Assembly: GCF_000380985.1 (NCBI RefSeq)
Contig: NZ_KB905695.1
Coordinates: forward strand, 124,001 to 188,000
Direction of reading: 5' to 3'
DNA length: 64,000 bases
From: Proteiniphilum acetatigenes DSM 18083
GTDB taxonomy: Bacteria; Bacteroidota; Bacteroidia; Bacteroidales; Dysgonomonadaceae
The stretch's first letter is position 1. Each line of letters opens with the position of its first letter. Shown here in pieces: positions 52,249-62,010 of the stretch. The notes under the pieces were generated by a model. That model ran no database searches, was not told where the DNA came from, and worked only from the letters and a program-made list of their open reading frames with translations. Both the position numbers and the translations under genes were made by a program.

Positions 52249-52395
52249 TTAATATTCGTCTGACACGGATAATTTAGCCCTGCCTTTTGCACGACGGGCA
52301 GCAAGCACTTTCCTTCCGTTCTTGGAAGCCATTCTGGAACGGAATCCGTGTTTGTTCTTTCTCTTTCTGTTAGAGGGTTGAAATGTTCTTTTCAT
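52249..52395 (-). CDS. rpmH: Ribosomal protein bL34
   Basis: 48-residue basic protein. [20 protein letters not shown] followed by [20 protein letters not shown] is the canonical L34 sequence. Its last residues LSVSDEY extend a little past the usual ending. It is too short for default ORF length cut-offs. It has its own leader (about 130 nt) and terminator, and is divergent from the tRNA-Glu/rpsT unit. Confidence 0.97.
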   Translation of the reverse strand: MKRTFQPSNRKRKNKHGFRSRMASKNGRKVLAARRAKGRAKLSVSDEY

Positions 52396-52533
52396 ACGAT
52401 TATATTTTATTTTTGTTTCTTATTCCTGTCTTTTATATATGGTGTAAGTCCGGTTGGTTCCAGGTCTTTTTTTGCCTCCCGATTCTTGCCGTTTCTCTTA
52501 CCTTAATAATTGGAAACCTTGTTTTACGGGCTG

Positions 52534-52565
52534 CAAAATTAGATAAAATATTTGAAAGAACCAAT
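52534..52565 (-). promoter_or_regulatory. Promoter of rpmH
   Basis: On the - strand TAATTTTG (+ strand 52534-52541) is a full TAnnTTTG box. ATTG (+ strand 52562-52565) lies 20 bp upstream as the -33. The rpmH leader would be about 130 nt. Within 52396-52747 I see only this promoter, the tRNA promoter below, and A/T-rich sequence. Confidence 0.55.
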
Positions 52566-52664
52566 TTGATATAATATAAAAATAGTTTTTTTCTCTTTTT
52601 CAGCCCTTTGAACAGATCTGGGAAAGAAAATGAAAAGAAAAATGAAGAAAATTAAAAGAAAAGT

Positions 52665-52695
52665 TTTGTGCTTTCAGAAAAACGTTCTATATTTG
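52665..52695 (+). promoter_or_regulatory. Promoter of the tRNA-Glu/rpsT unit
   Basis: TTTG (52665-52668), 19 bp, then TATATTTG (52688-52695), an ideal Bacteroidetes promoter. The tRNA begins 52 bp downstream. Confidence 0.75.
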
Positions 52696-52747
52696 CACCC
52701 GCAATTGAGACAGCAAGATCTTTAACAATAGGGTTCACGCCCGAAAG

Positions 52748-52819
52748 GGCCCATTCGTCTATCGGTTAGGACGCAAGATTTTCATTCTTGAAAGAGGGGT
52801 TCGATTCCCCTATGGGCTA
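52748..52819 (+). tRNA. tRNA-Glu (anticodon TTC)
   Basis: Complete cloverleaf of 72 nt. The acceptor stem GGCCCAT pairs with ATGGGCT, with a G:U at the first pair, then discriminator A. The D arm contains GTTAGGAC. The anticodon stem CAAGA/TCTTG carries the loop TTTTCAT with anticodon TTC. The T arm is AGGGG-TTCGATT-CCCCT. CCA is not encoded. rpsT starts 40 bp downstream. Confidence 0.95.
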
Positions 52820-52859
52820 CAATTTATTTAGAAAAATTTAAACATACGCGTCAACAGAA

Positions 52860-53114
52860 ATGGCAAATCATAAATCATCTGTAAAGAGAATCAGACAAAC
52901 CAAAGTTCGTCGTCTGGCAAACAGATACGTATCACGCACTGCTAGAAATAAAGTGCGGGAATTACGTACAATCACTTCTAAAGAAGAGGCTCAGAAGATG
53001 TATCCTGAAGTTTGTTCTATGCTTGACAAGTTGGCTAAGAAGAATGTGATACACCAAAACAAGGCCAATAACCTGAAGTCAAAACTGGCTTCTCATGTGA
53101 ACAGTCTGAGTTAA
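52860..53114 (+). CDS. rpsT: Ribosomal protein bS20
   Basis: 84-residue small-subunit protein bS20. [20 protein letters not shown] is the classic start, with [10 protein letters not shown] and [20 protein letters not shown] later, all helical and basic. It probably shares the promoter at 52665 with tRNA-Glu. The Dabb gene begins 2 bp after its stop. Confidence 0.97.
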   Translation: MANHKSSVKRIRQTKVRRLANRYVSRTARNKVRELRTITSKEEAQKMYPEVCSMLDKLAKKNVIHQNKANNLKSKLASHVNSLS

Positions 53115-53115
53115 G

Positions 53116-53421
53116 ATGATAAAACATCTGGTATTCTTTAAGTTGGCCGGAGAGGCCGAAGGGAATGCTAAAACAGAAAACATTCTCCTGGTTAAGGAAA
53201 AGTTAGAAGCGTTAAAAAAGGTGATACCTGTAATCAGAAAGATAGAGGTCTTTCCGAATCATCCTCAGGCTTCCTCCGAAAATTATGATATTGTGCTCGA
53301 CAGTGAATTTGATTCACTGGAAGATCTGAAAATTTATGCTGAACACCCCGAACATCTGAAAGTGGGGGAGTTTATTGCGAAAGTAAGGATCGGTAGGGCA
53401 GCTATCGATTACGAGTTTTAG
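53116..53421 (+). CDS. Dabb (stress-responsive A/B barrel) family protein
   Basis: 101-residue dimeric alpha/beta-barrel protein. IKHLVFFKLAGEA at the start and VIRKIEVFPNHPQASSENYDIVLDSEFDSLEDLKIYAEHPEHLKV later fit the Dabb family, including the HPEH motif. The cellular role is not known. It is translationally close to rpsT and ends in a strong terminator. Confidence 0.88.
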   Translation: MIKHLVFFKLAGEAEGNAKTENILLVKEKLEALKKVIPVIRKIEVFPNHPQASSENYDIVLDSEFDSLEDLKIYAEHPEHLKVGEFIAKVRIGRAAIDYEF

Positions 53422-53446
53422 ACTGTACACTCTATCTAATTATATA

Positions 53447-53479
53447 ACAAAAGCGGACTTATTGTCCGCTTTTGTCGTT
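53447..53479 (+). terminator. Rho-independent terminator after the Dabb gene
   Basis: Perfect 12-bp stem ACAAAAGCGGAC (53447-53458) / GTCCGCTTTTGT (53464-53475), with loop TTATT. It ends the tRNA-Glu/rpsT/Dabb transcript. Confidence 0.85.
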
Positions 53480-53508
53480 TATGGCCTTTTCCGGAAGCTT
53501 AACCGTTT

Positions 53509-53684
53509 TTTAGCTTAACGCAAACGTTCACTAAAGTTAGTCGTTTGCTCGCTATGGCATAATTCAAGTGAACTTAGTTTTTCTACGCTCAACATAATCA
53601 AAACTTGTTTTGCTTCTGTTTTCGCTTATTGAAAACATTCGAACAAGTTCGGCTTTCTGCTCATTTAGCTTAACGCAATCGTTC
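53509..53684 (+). repeat. Dispersed palindromic intergenic repeat, copy B (long form)
   Basis: The core 53548-53676 matches copy A (13675-13806) in inverted orientation. It is bounded by direct repeats TTTAGCTTAACGCAAACGTTC (53509-53529) and the same word with one change (53664-53684). Internal palindromes are CAAAAC-TT-GTTTTG (53599-53612) and CGAAC-AA-GTTCG (53640-53651). It occupies most of the 385-bp interval 53422-53806 between the Dabb terminator and the gyrB promoter. Confidence 0.8.
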
Positions 53685-53700
53685 TAAAAAAACAAAAAGG

Positions 53701-53732
53701 GTTGGAAAAGTGACTATTTTTTCGTATTTTTG
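53701..53732 (+). promoter_or_regulatory. Promoter of gyrB
   Basis: GTTG (53701-53704), 20 bp, then TATTTTTG (53725-53732), a full TAnnTTTG match with a three-of-four -33. The predicted start is near 53739, 68 nt before the ATG. Confidence 0.6.
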
Positions 53733-53791
53733 TTCAGTTTTGGAAGAATTGGTAAATCTATTGTAAGGGTTTAATTCACAGGTAGTTTTAA

Positions 53792-55765
<1,974 letters not shown>

Positions 55766-55782
55766 ATGAGATAAATAACAAG

Positions 55783-56691
55783 ATGAAGCGACCGCCGTCA
55801 CTGCAGTTCAACGATAGAGCCGTCATCCTTTCTCCTGCGGGAAAAATTGACGGATATGTCGTGCAGGACGCAGCCGCTGTCTTGGATAGCTGGGGACTTC
55901 GTCCGAAAATCAGTGAAAACGCCTTGTGCGATGCAGGGCGATTCAGCGGTTCGGTAGCACAACGACTTTCTGATCTGCAAAAAGCGTTCGATGATCCGGA
56001 TGTAAAACTTATTTTCTGCTCCCGAGGCGGTTATGGAACGGCTCATTTGCTTGGAAAGCTTAACTTTTCGGGGATCAGAAGAAATCCGAAGTGGGTTGTC
56101 GGTTATAGTGATATAACTCTACTTCATGCTGCGTTGCAAACCTACGGCATAGCTTCCCTTCACGGGCCGATGGCTCAACATTTTTCCGATGAAGGGGCCG
56201 AAGATATAGCTGTGCGTTATACAAAAAGTATCTTAGCGGGACAGCCTGTGAAATACGGGATTCCTGTGGGAGAGAAAAGTTCTCTTTTAAATAGAGAGGG
56301 AGAGGCTACAGGGAGATTGTTTGGGGGAAATCTGTCGGTTTTCTGCGGCGTATTGGGATCTAAATACGCGAGAATTCCCAATGGAGGTATACTGTTCATA
56401 GAGGATATTGGTGAAGTACCTTATCGTGTAGACCGGATGATACATCAGTTGAAACTTGCCGGGATATTCAAAAGGATCAGTGGTCTGATTGTCGGTCAGT
56501 TCACCGGTTATGAAGAGGACAACCAAATGTATTCCCCACTACTGGAATCTATTAGAGAGGCAGTCAGTGAATATGATTTCCCTCTCTGTTTTAATTTCCC
56601 GGTGGGACATGTGAAATTGAACTTCCCGCTGATCATGGGGGAGATAGCCGCATTGAGAATTGAAGAAGAATTTATTTCATTCATACAATAA
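55783..56691 (+). CDS. ldcA: LD-carboxypeptidase (peptidase family S66)
   Basis: 302-residue muropeptide LD-carboxypeptidase that removes the terminal D-Ala from tetrapeptides during peptidoglycan recycling. The N-terminal part has RAVILSPAGKIDG and FCSRGGYGTAHLL. VVGYSDITLLHAAL holds the nucleophilic Ser. The C-terminal part has GRLFGGNLSVFCGVLGSKY, FIEDIGEVPYRVDRMIHQL with the catalytic Glu, and NFPVGHVKLNFPLIMG with the catalytic His. No signal peptide is visible, so it is cytoplasmic. It starts 17 bp after gyrB. Confidence 0.9.
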   Translation: MKRPPSLQFNDRAVILSPAGKIDGYVVQDAAAVLDSWGLRPKISENALCDAGRFSGSVAQRLSDLQKAFDDPDVKLIFCSRGGYGTAHLLGKLNFSGIRRNPKWVVGYSDITLLHAALQTYGIASLHGPMAQHFSDEGAEDIAVRYTKSILAGQPVKYGIPVGEKSSLLNREGEATGRLFGGNLSVFCGVLGSKYARIPNGGILFIEDIGEVPYRVDRMIHQLKLAGIFKRISGLIVGQFTGYEEDNQMYSPLLESIREAVSEYDFPLCFNFPVGHVKLNFPLIMGEIAALRIEEEFISFIQ

Positions 56692-56703
56692 AACTATCAT
56701 AAG

Positions 56704-58218
56704 ATGACGATAAGCCCTGAATTATTATTATTAGTAGGATCTATCCTATTTTTTATAAGTATGTTGATTGGAAAAGCAGGTCACCGTTTTGGTGTCCCCG
56801 TATTGTTGCTTTTCCTTGTAGTGGGAATGGTTTTCGGATCCGATGGATTCGGTCTGGTTTTTGAGAATGTACAGACTGCACAAACGATCGGTACGATCTG
56901 TTTGACCGTTATTCTGTTTTCCGGTGGATTGGATACTAAATTCTCTGAAATCAAGCCGGTTATCTGGCCCGGAGTGATACTTGCTACCTTAGGGGTATTT
57001 ATTACCGCCGTTCTAACCGGACTGTTCACCTATTGGTTGTCCGGTCATATGTTTCCTGCTTTGGGAATCAGCCTGTTGACAGCCATGTTGCTTGCATCTA
57101 CTTTCTCATCGACCGATTCGGCATCGGTATTCGGGATATTGCGCTCCAAAGGACTTTCGCTTAAAAATAACCTCCGGCCATTGTTGGAATTAGAGAGTGG
57201 AAGTAATGACCCGATGGCGTATATGCTTACCATTGTGTTTATGGGAATCATCCAGTCTGGAAGCGATCCCAATATCGGCATGGTGATCCTCACTATCGTG
57301 ATACAACTGGTTGTCGGTGCAGGAATGGGTTATCTGCTGGGAAAAGGAGCGGTGATTATCATTAACCGTATCCGTATGGATAACAGCTCTTTTTATCCTA
57401 TTCTTTTATTGACCCAAGGAATATTTATTTTTGCAGCTACCTACTATCTGAGAGGAAACGGATACCTTGCCGTGTATATTGCCGGACTGGTAATAGGAAA
57501 TGCTAAGTTCTCGCATAAACGGACCTCTATGAAATTTATTGATGGAGTGGCCTGGATGAGTCAGATATTGCTCTTCCTTACACTTGGATTGCTTGTCAAT
57601 CCCGGCGAACTGATTGAAGTAATTGTTCCTGCTTTGATTATCTCCGCTTTCCTGATTTTTATCGGACGTCCGCTGACTGTATTTCTTACATTGATCCCAT
57701 TCCGTAAAATAGGTTTCAGGGACAACCTCTATATTTCATGGGTGGGGCTGAGAGGTGCAGTACCTATTATTTTTGCTATTTTGCCGTTGGCTGCGGGAAT
57801 TCCGGATGCACGGTGGATTTTTAATATTGTTTTTGTGATTACCATTGTCTCGTTACTTGTGCAGGGTACTTCCCTTCCGATGGTGGCAAGATGGCTGAAT
57901 CTGGCCGAAAAACCGCAAAAACATAAAGCGTTGGAGGATTTTGATGTAGAGTTTGCTGAAGAGATCAAATCGGCGATGACGGAAATACTGATTACAGAAG
58001 AAACCTTGAATTATGGTAAGAATTTGATAGAGATGCCTTTGCCGGATAAGACGCTGGTCGTTATGGTGAAAAGAGGTGAACAATTTTTTGTGCCGACCGG
58101 ACAGACCGAACTGCATGCAGGAGATAAATTGTTGGTTATCTCCGACAATGAAGAGGCGTTGAGAGAGACTTATCAGAATATAGGGATTTCGAATTTTTCT
58201 TATCAGAAGAATCAGTAA
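56704..58218 (+). CDS. Potassium/proton antiporter, CPA1 family (NhaP2/CvrA-like) with TrkA-C domain
   Basis: 504-residue inner-membrane cation/H+ antiporter. It has about 12 transmembrane helices; the family transport residues are represented by TFSSTDSASVFGIL and LESGSNDPMAYML (Asp and Asn in the core). A C-terminal cytosolic RCK/TrkA-C-like domain follows (ITEETLNYGKNLIEMPLPDKTLVVMVKRGEQFFVPTG and LHAGDKLLVISDNEEAL). Closest annotated group is the K+/H+ antiporter NhaP2/CvrA. It begins 12 bp after ldcA, with which it is probably co-transcribed. Confidence 0.88.
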   Translation: MTISPELLLLVGSILFFISMLIGKAGHRFGVPVLLLFLVVGMVFGSDGFGLVFENVQTAQTIGTICLTVILFSGGLDTKFSEIKPVIWPGVILATLGVFITAVLTGLFTYWLSGHMFPALGISLLTAMLLASTFSSTDSASVFGILRSKGLSLKNNLRPLLELESGSNDPMAYMLTIVFMGIIQSGSDPNIGMVILTIVIQLVVGAGMGYLLGKGAVIIINRIRMDNSSFYPILLLTQGIFIFAATYYLRGNGYLAVYIAGLVIGNAKFSHKRTSMKFIDGVAWMSQILLFLTLGLLVNPGELIEVIVPALIISAFLIFIGRPLTVFLTLIPFRKIGFRDNLYISWVGLRGAVPIIFAILPLAAGIPDARWIFNIVFVITIVSLLVQGTSLPMVARWLNLAEKPQKHKALEDFDVEFAEEIKSAMTEILITEETLNYGKNLIEMPLPDKTLVVMVKRGEQFFVPTGQTELHAGDKLLVISDNEEALRETYQNIGISNFSYQKNQ

Positions 58219-58284
58219 TGATTTGTTGATTGGAATTAGGAATTGGAACTAAGAAGTAGAGAGGTTGATGATTTTACTATGCCG

Positions 58285-58318
58285 ATTTTGGCTCCGCCGA
58301 ACGTTGTTTCAATTCAAA
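58285..58318 (+). repeat. 34-bp repeat, left member of an inverted pair
   Basis: ATTTTGGCTCCGCCGAAC followed by GTTGTTTCAATTCAAA. Its reverse complement occurs at 59981-60014 with one mismatch. The two copies flank the M28 peptidase and sufE genes. Confidence 0.8.
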
Positions 58319-58336
58319 ATTTTGAATCTGGAATTT

Positions 58337-58392
58337 GAATTAGCAATTGACGTAGTCAATTAACAATCGGCGTAAGCCAAATCTGGAATTTT
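58337..58392 (+). repeat. Dispersed intergenic repeat, partner of 50188-50242
   Basis: 56 bp starting GAATTAGCAATTGACG, nearly identical to the reverse complement of 50188-50242. It lies in the 211-bp spacer upstream of the M28 peptidase gene; no gene is present in the spacer. Confidence 0.75.
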
Positions 58393-58429
58393 GAAATCCG
58401 AAATCTCACATCCGAAATAAAGATGCAAT

Positions 58430-59440
58430 ATGAGTCGTGTGGGTAGTCTTTTTTTGTTGATCCTGTTAATAGCCGGAGTGCTGTTTTCCATATCATGCAA
58501 TTCCTGTCAATCCAATAAAAATATGGTACAGGTGGAGTCATACCGGCAAATTTCTCCTGAATTCAATGCTGACAGTGCTTATGCGTTTGTGGCGAAACAG
58601 GTGAGTTTTGGTCCCAGGGTGCCCGGCTCGTCGGCACATAAAGCCTGTGGTGATTATTTAGTGGGAAAACTGGCCGAATTCGGAGCACAGGTAATAGAAC
58701 AAAAGGCGGATATTACTCACTACGACGGTAAAAATCTGACGATACGCAACATCATAGGGAGTTATTATCCTGAAAAAGAGAAAAGAATTTTACTTTTTGC
58801 ACACTGGGATTCTCGCCCTTTTGCCGATGAGGAATCTGATCCTGACAGGCAACGACAACCCATTGCAGGTGCCGACGATGGAGCGAGTGGGATAGGGGTG
58901 CTGTTGGAAATTGCCCGCCACCTGCAACGACATCCGGTGGAAGTCGGAATCGACATAATCTTTTTCGATCTGGAAGATTGGGGACAACCTTCTTTTGATA
59001 CCGATTGGGTACAGGGGGATTGGTGGTGTCTCGGGTCGCAATACTGGTCTGAACAACCTCATGTGGAACATTACAAAGCCGCCTATGGCATTTTACTTGA
59101 TATGGTGGGCGCTGCAAATGCTACCTTTCTGAAAGAGGGATATTCCATGAAATATGCATCGAATGCATTGGAAAAAGTGTGGAACATCGCAGCAAAATTA
59201 GGATACAGCAACTACTTCCTATCGAAAAGCGGAGGATATATTACTGACGATCACTTGCCGGCCAACCAGCATCACCGGGCGCCGAGTATCAATATAATCA
59301 ATCTGAAGACCGATACCCATACCGGATTTGCGCCACACTGGCATACGCATAGAGATGATATGCGCAATATTGACAGGAGTAGCCTCAAGGTAGCCGGACA
59401 AACAGTAATGGAAGTGATTTATACAGAAAAAGGAACATGA
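58430..59440 (+). CDS. M28-family Zn-dependent lipoprotein, probable glutaminyl-peptide cyclotransferase
   Basis: 336-residue lipoprotein (leader ending LFSISC, Cys about 23). The mature part resembles the type II glutaminyl cyclases of Bacteroidetes such as those from Porphyromonas and Tannerella. It has LLFAHWDSRPFAD (Zn ligand region), PIAGADDGASGIGVLLEIAR, DIIFFDLEDWG (catalytic Glu), a DDHLPANQHHRAPSINII stretch and the final HWHTHRDDM, with the last Zn-binding His. Such enzymes convert N-terminal Gln of periplasmic proteins to pyroglutamate after signal-peptide cleavage. Aminopeptidase activity is the alternative. sufE overlaps its stop by 4 bp. Confidence 0.85.
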   Translation: MSRVGSLFLLILLIAGVLFSISCNSCQSNKNMVQVESYRQISPEFNADSAYAFVAKQVSFGPRVPGSSAHKACGDYLVGKLAEFGAQVIEQKADITHYDGKNLTIRNIIGSYYPEKEKRILLFAHWDSRPFADEESDPDRQRQPIAGADDGASGIGVLLEIARHLQRHPVEVGIDIIFFDLEDWGQPSFDTDWVQGDWWCLGSQYWSEQPHVEHYKAAYGILLDMVGAANATFLKEGYSMKYASNALEKVWNIAAKLGYSNYFLSKSGGYITDDHLPANQHHRAPSINIINLKTDTHTGFAPHWHTHRDDMRNIDRSSLKVAGQTVMEVIYTEKGT

Positions 59441-59871
59441 TACAAACAATAGACGAAGTACAACAGGAAATTATTAATGAGTTCAGCATCTACGATGACT
59501 GGATGGATAAATATGCCATTATTATTGAACAAGGAAACGCTCTGCAACCGATCGATGAAAAATATAAAATTCCTGAGAATATTATTGAGGGATGTCAAAG
59601 CCGTGTTTGGCTGCAGACCGATTATCGTGACGGAAAGCTCTGGTTCCAGGCAGAAAGTGACGCCATCATAGTGAAAGGATTGCTAGCACTGGTACTACGG
59701 GTATTTAACGGGCGTACCCCCGATGAGATTATCAATACCGATTTGCGCTTTATGAAAGAGATCGGACTTACCGAACATCTTTCACCAACGCGCTCTAACG
59801 GATTACTCTCGGTAATCAAGCAGATCCGTTTTTATGCCATTGCATATAAAGCCAAAGAGGAGAGAAACTGA
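59437..59871 (+). CDS. sufE: SufE-family sulfur acceptor for cysteine desulfurase
   Basis: 144-residue cytoplasmic protein that takes persulfide sulfur from SufS for Fe-S cluster assembly. The motif IIEGCQSRVWLQ carries the acceptor Cys53. LALVLRVFNGRTPDEI and LTEHLSPTRSNGLLSVIKQIR are conserved SufE features. It overlaps the cyclase gene by 4 bp (ATGA), so the two are translationally coupled although the products act in different compartments. No other suf gene is nearby. Confidence 0.93.
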   Translation: MIQTIDEVQQEIINEFSIYDDWMDKYAIIIEQGNALQPIDEKYKIPENIIEGCQSRVWLQTDYRDGKLWFQAESDAIIVKGLLALVLRVFNGRTPDEIINTDLRFMKEIGLTEHLSPTRSNGLLSVIKQIRFYAIAYKAKEERN

Positions 59872-59959
59872 TATTTAAATTTGGAATTTATTGATTTATC
59901 GATGAATTGATTGACAATGTGAATAATGTGCCAATATGACTAATTAGCCAATAAGAGAA

Positions 59960-59972
59960 GGTGGAAAGGTGG
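59960..59972 (+). repeat. Purine-rich GGTGGAAAGGTGG tract downstream of sufE
   Basis: Same word as in the tracts after fabH, rluD and proB, in the sense direction of the upstream gene. The 59872-60029 spacer holds this and the 34-bp repeat, and no gene. Confidence 0.65.
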
Positions 59973-59980
59973 TTAGGTAA

Positions 59981-60014
59981 TTTGAATTGAAACAATGTTC
60001 GGCGGAGCCAAAAT
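59981..60014 (-). repeat. 34-bp repeat, right member of an inverted pair
   Basis: Reverse complement of 58285-58318 with a single mismatch. It lies between sufE and hydE, which are convergent. Confidence 0.8.
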
Positions 60015-60029
60015 AGACGTAGTCAAATT

Positions 60030-61145
60030 TTAAGATGGTGAAGAAGAGTGATTAATCCGACGAAAAAAATGTAGTGGATCTCCCCATTGTCCGTATCCTA
60101 TTGTCTCTCCCACACTGGCTATACGCGCCTCGAGACAATTATTGCATAGGAAAGCATCTTCGTCGAGACAAGGTTTGTTCTCGTAAAGGAGGTAGTCTTT
60201 CCTTCGGATGGTAGGGGTGAGGTTCGGCATAATCACATTGGCTCCGAACAGTAATCCCTTTTCCCGGCCGAATTTGTCCAACGCCTGCATGGCTGTGGTG
60301 GAGGCAATGTTTACATCCTTTAGCAATATTCTCAAAACGGCTATCATCGTCAGCGTGACCTTCAGCCGTTCTTCCCGTGGGATGGAATAAGCTTCGCTCC
60401 GGTAGAACGGGGTCCCCGAATGTTCGATGAAAGGGCCAATTCCCATCATGTCCACTTCCATGTCCCGTAGGAAAAGAATATCACCCGCAATATCCTCATA
60501 CGTCTGGTAGGGTACACCTATCATACTTCCGGAACCCACTTGAAAACCGACTTTTTTCAATGATTTTAGACAATTGAGACGTGTCTCAAACCTGTGTTTT
60601 CCGTCCTCGGGATGCCATTTTCCGTATAGTTCCGGTGAAGAAGTCTCTATGCGAAGGAGATAGCGGTGTGCTCCGCTTTCGAAAAAGCGACGGTAAGTAT
60701 CCTCACTCTGCTCTCCGCAGGATAAGGTGATTCCAAGATCGTACTTTGACTTGATTTGCTCCACGACCCTGCAAATAAAATCGATATGTTCCTCGCTTTG
60801 ATTTTCGCCGGACTGGAGCACTAACGAACCGTAGCGTTTTTCATGTGCAAAGGCGGCTGCATGGAGAATCTCCTCTTCGCTAAGGCGGAAACGGTTCACC
60901 CCTTTGTTTTCTTTTCTCAATCCACAATAAAAGCAGTTTTTGCGGCATAGGTTTGAAAATTCCACAAGCCCACGGAAATAGACTATCCGGCCAACCCTCT
61001 CCTGTTTGATTTTCATTGCCAGGGATTGGAGGATGTTCATCTCTTCTCTCGTGCCCATTTTCAAGATGGGAACAATATCTTCCTTTTTCAAGGAAGGAGA
61101 AGAGAGTCTATTCATGATATCATGTTGTGTCTCTGCCTTTTTCAT
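60030..61145 (-). CDS. hydE: [FeFe]-hydrogenase H-cluster radical SAM maturase HydE
   Basis: 371-residue radical SAM enzyme needed to build the dithiolate bridge or Fe(CO)2(CN) synthon of the [FeFe]-hydrogenase H-cluster. The SAM-cluster motif is CRKNCFYCG (Cys67, Cys71 and Cys74; CxxxCxxC). Further motifs are GSLVLQSGE, LGITLSCGEQSE, HRYLLRIETSSPELY and GSGSMIGVPYQT. Near the C terminus CLDEDAFLCNNC has the C-x7-C-x2-C spacing of the second cluster seen in HydE. BioB or PylB are excluded by these features. It starts 3 bp after proC and is probably co-transcribed with proABC. HydF, HydG and a hydrogenase are not in the window. Confidence 0.92.
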   Translation of the reverse strand: MKKAETQHDIMNRLSSPSLKKEDIVPILKMGTREEMNILQSLAMKIKQERVGRIVYFRGLVEFSNLCRKNCFYCGLRKENKGVNRFRLSEEEILHAAAFAHEKRYGSLVLQSGENQSEEHIDFICRVVEQIKSKYDLGITLSCGEQSEDTYRRFFESGAHRYLLRIETSSPELYGKWHPEDGKHRFETRLNCLKSLKKVGFQVGSGSMIGVPYQTYEDIAGDILFLRDMEVDMMGIGPFIEHSGTPFYRSEAYSIPREERLKVTLTMIAVLRILLKDVNIASTTAMQALDKFGREKGLLFGANVIMPNLTPTIRRKDYLLYENKPCLDEDAFLCNNCLEARIASVGETIGYGQWGDPLHFFRRINHSSSPS

Positions 61146-61148
61146 CTC

Positions 61149-61937
61149 TCAATCTCCGTTCTTAGCCATCTCCACAGATCTGTTTTTGGCGGCATCAAGT
61201 ATCCCTTCGAAGTGTTTACCTATTTCGTGTGTGCGGAAGTAATCCAGGCCGGCCTGGGTCGTACCTCCTTTGCTGGTGATATTTTGTATCAACTGCTCGA
61301 TACTGTGGTTTTTCTGGTTCTGGCTAAAATAGAGGGTAGTCCCCTGTGTAAGTTCTAACAGGAGTTCGTCGAGAAGCGCTCCGGGAAGATTGAACTCCTG
61401 CATTTTCTCCTTGAAAATCTGGATAAAAGAGAGGATAAAAGCGGGGCCACTTCCGAAGACTGCGGTGAACAAGTCGAAGCCGCTCTCTTCCAATTGTACA
61501 GCTTTCCCTAATTTTTTCAGCAGGTTGAAAATTTCTGTTGCATTCCGGTTTCCGGGCTGATTGGTGGCGAAAGCAGTCACCGATTTACGGTAAGCCATTG
61601 CCAGATTGGGCATGATGCGTACGATCAGTTGCTCTTTACCCAGATAACGTTCAATGAAAGCTATATTTCTGCCGGCAACGGGTGAAACGATGGTCTTTCT
61701 TACCCGGTTGAGTGGTTTCAGTGTTTCCAGCACAGCGGACAAATCCTGTGGCTTTACCATCAGCCAGATCACATCTGCAAAGGCAACCAGATCATCCATC
61801 CTTTCATAATAGGGTATATCTATTTCTCTCCGGCTTCTGGCGTAATAGGAGAACTCAATCCCTTCTTCCTCTTTTAAACCCTGATAAACTGCTTTGGCCA
61901 GATTGCCGAAGCCTATAAAACCATGTTTTACGCTCAT
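61149..61937 (-). CDS. proC: Pyrroline-5-carboxylate reductase
   Basis: 262-residue NAD(P)H-dependent enzyme for the last step of proline synthesis. The Rossmann start is KHGFIGFGNLAKAVYQGL. VIWLMVKPQDLSAVL is the second strand block, and LIVRIMPNLAMAYRKSVTAFA is the family's PN motif. The C-terminal region NITSKGGTTQAGLDYFR is the classic ProC signature. It is slightly shorter than the E. coli enzyme. It follows proB in the proABC order on the - strand and precedes hydE. Confidence 0.94.
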   Translation of the reverse strand: MSVKHGFIGFGNLAKAVYQGLKEEEGIEFSYYARSRREIDIPYYERMDDLVAFADVIWLMVKPQDLSAVLETLKPLNRVRKTIVSPVAGRNIAFIERYLGKEQLIVRIMPNLAMAYRKSVTAFATNQPGNRNATEIFNLLKKLGKAVQLEESGFDLFTAVFGSGPAFILSFIQIFKEKMQEFNLPGALLDELLLELTQGTTLYFSQNQKNHSIEQLIQNITSKGGTTQAGLDYFRTHEIGKHFEGILDAAKNRSVEMAKNGD

Positions 61938-61984
61938 TAATAAACTAAAATCTAAAAGTTAAAAACTAAAAGTATCATCATCAA

Positions 61985-62010
61985 CCTTCCCACTTTCCCA
62001 CTTTCCCACC
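61985..62010 (-). repeat. Purine-rich tract downstream of proB
   Basis: On the - strand reads GGTGGGAAAGTGGGAAAGTG, directly after the proB stop codon at 62011. It is the fourth site of the GGTGGAAAGG family. Confidence 0.7.

Noticed and set aside
52383-52574. Hydrophobic + strand reading frame of 63 residues overlapping rpmH
   Set aside because: It runs through the rpmH start and its promoter in antisense; A/T-rich DNA readily yields hydrophobic frames.
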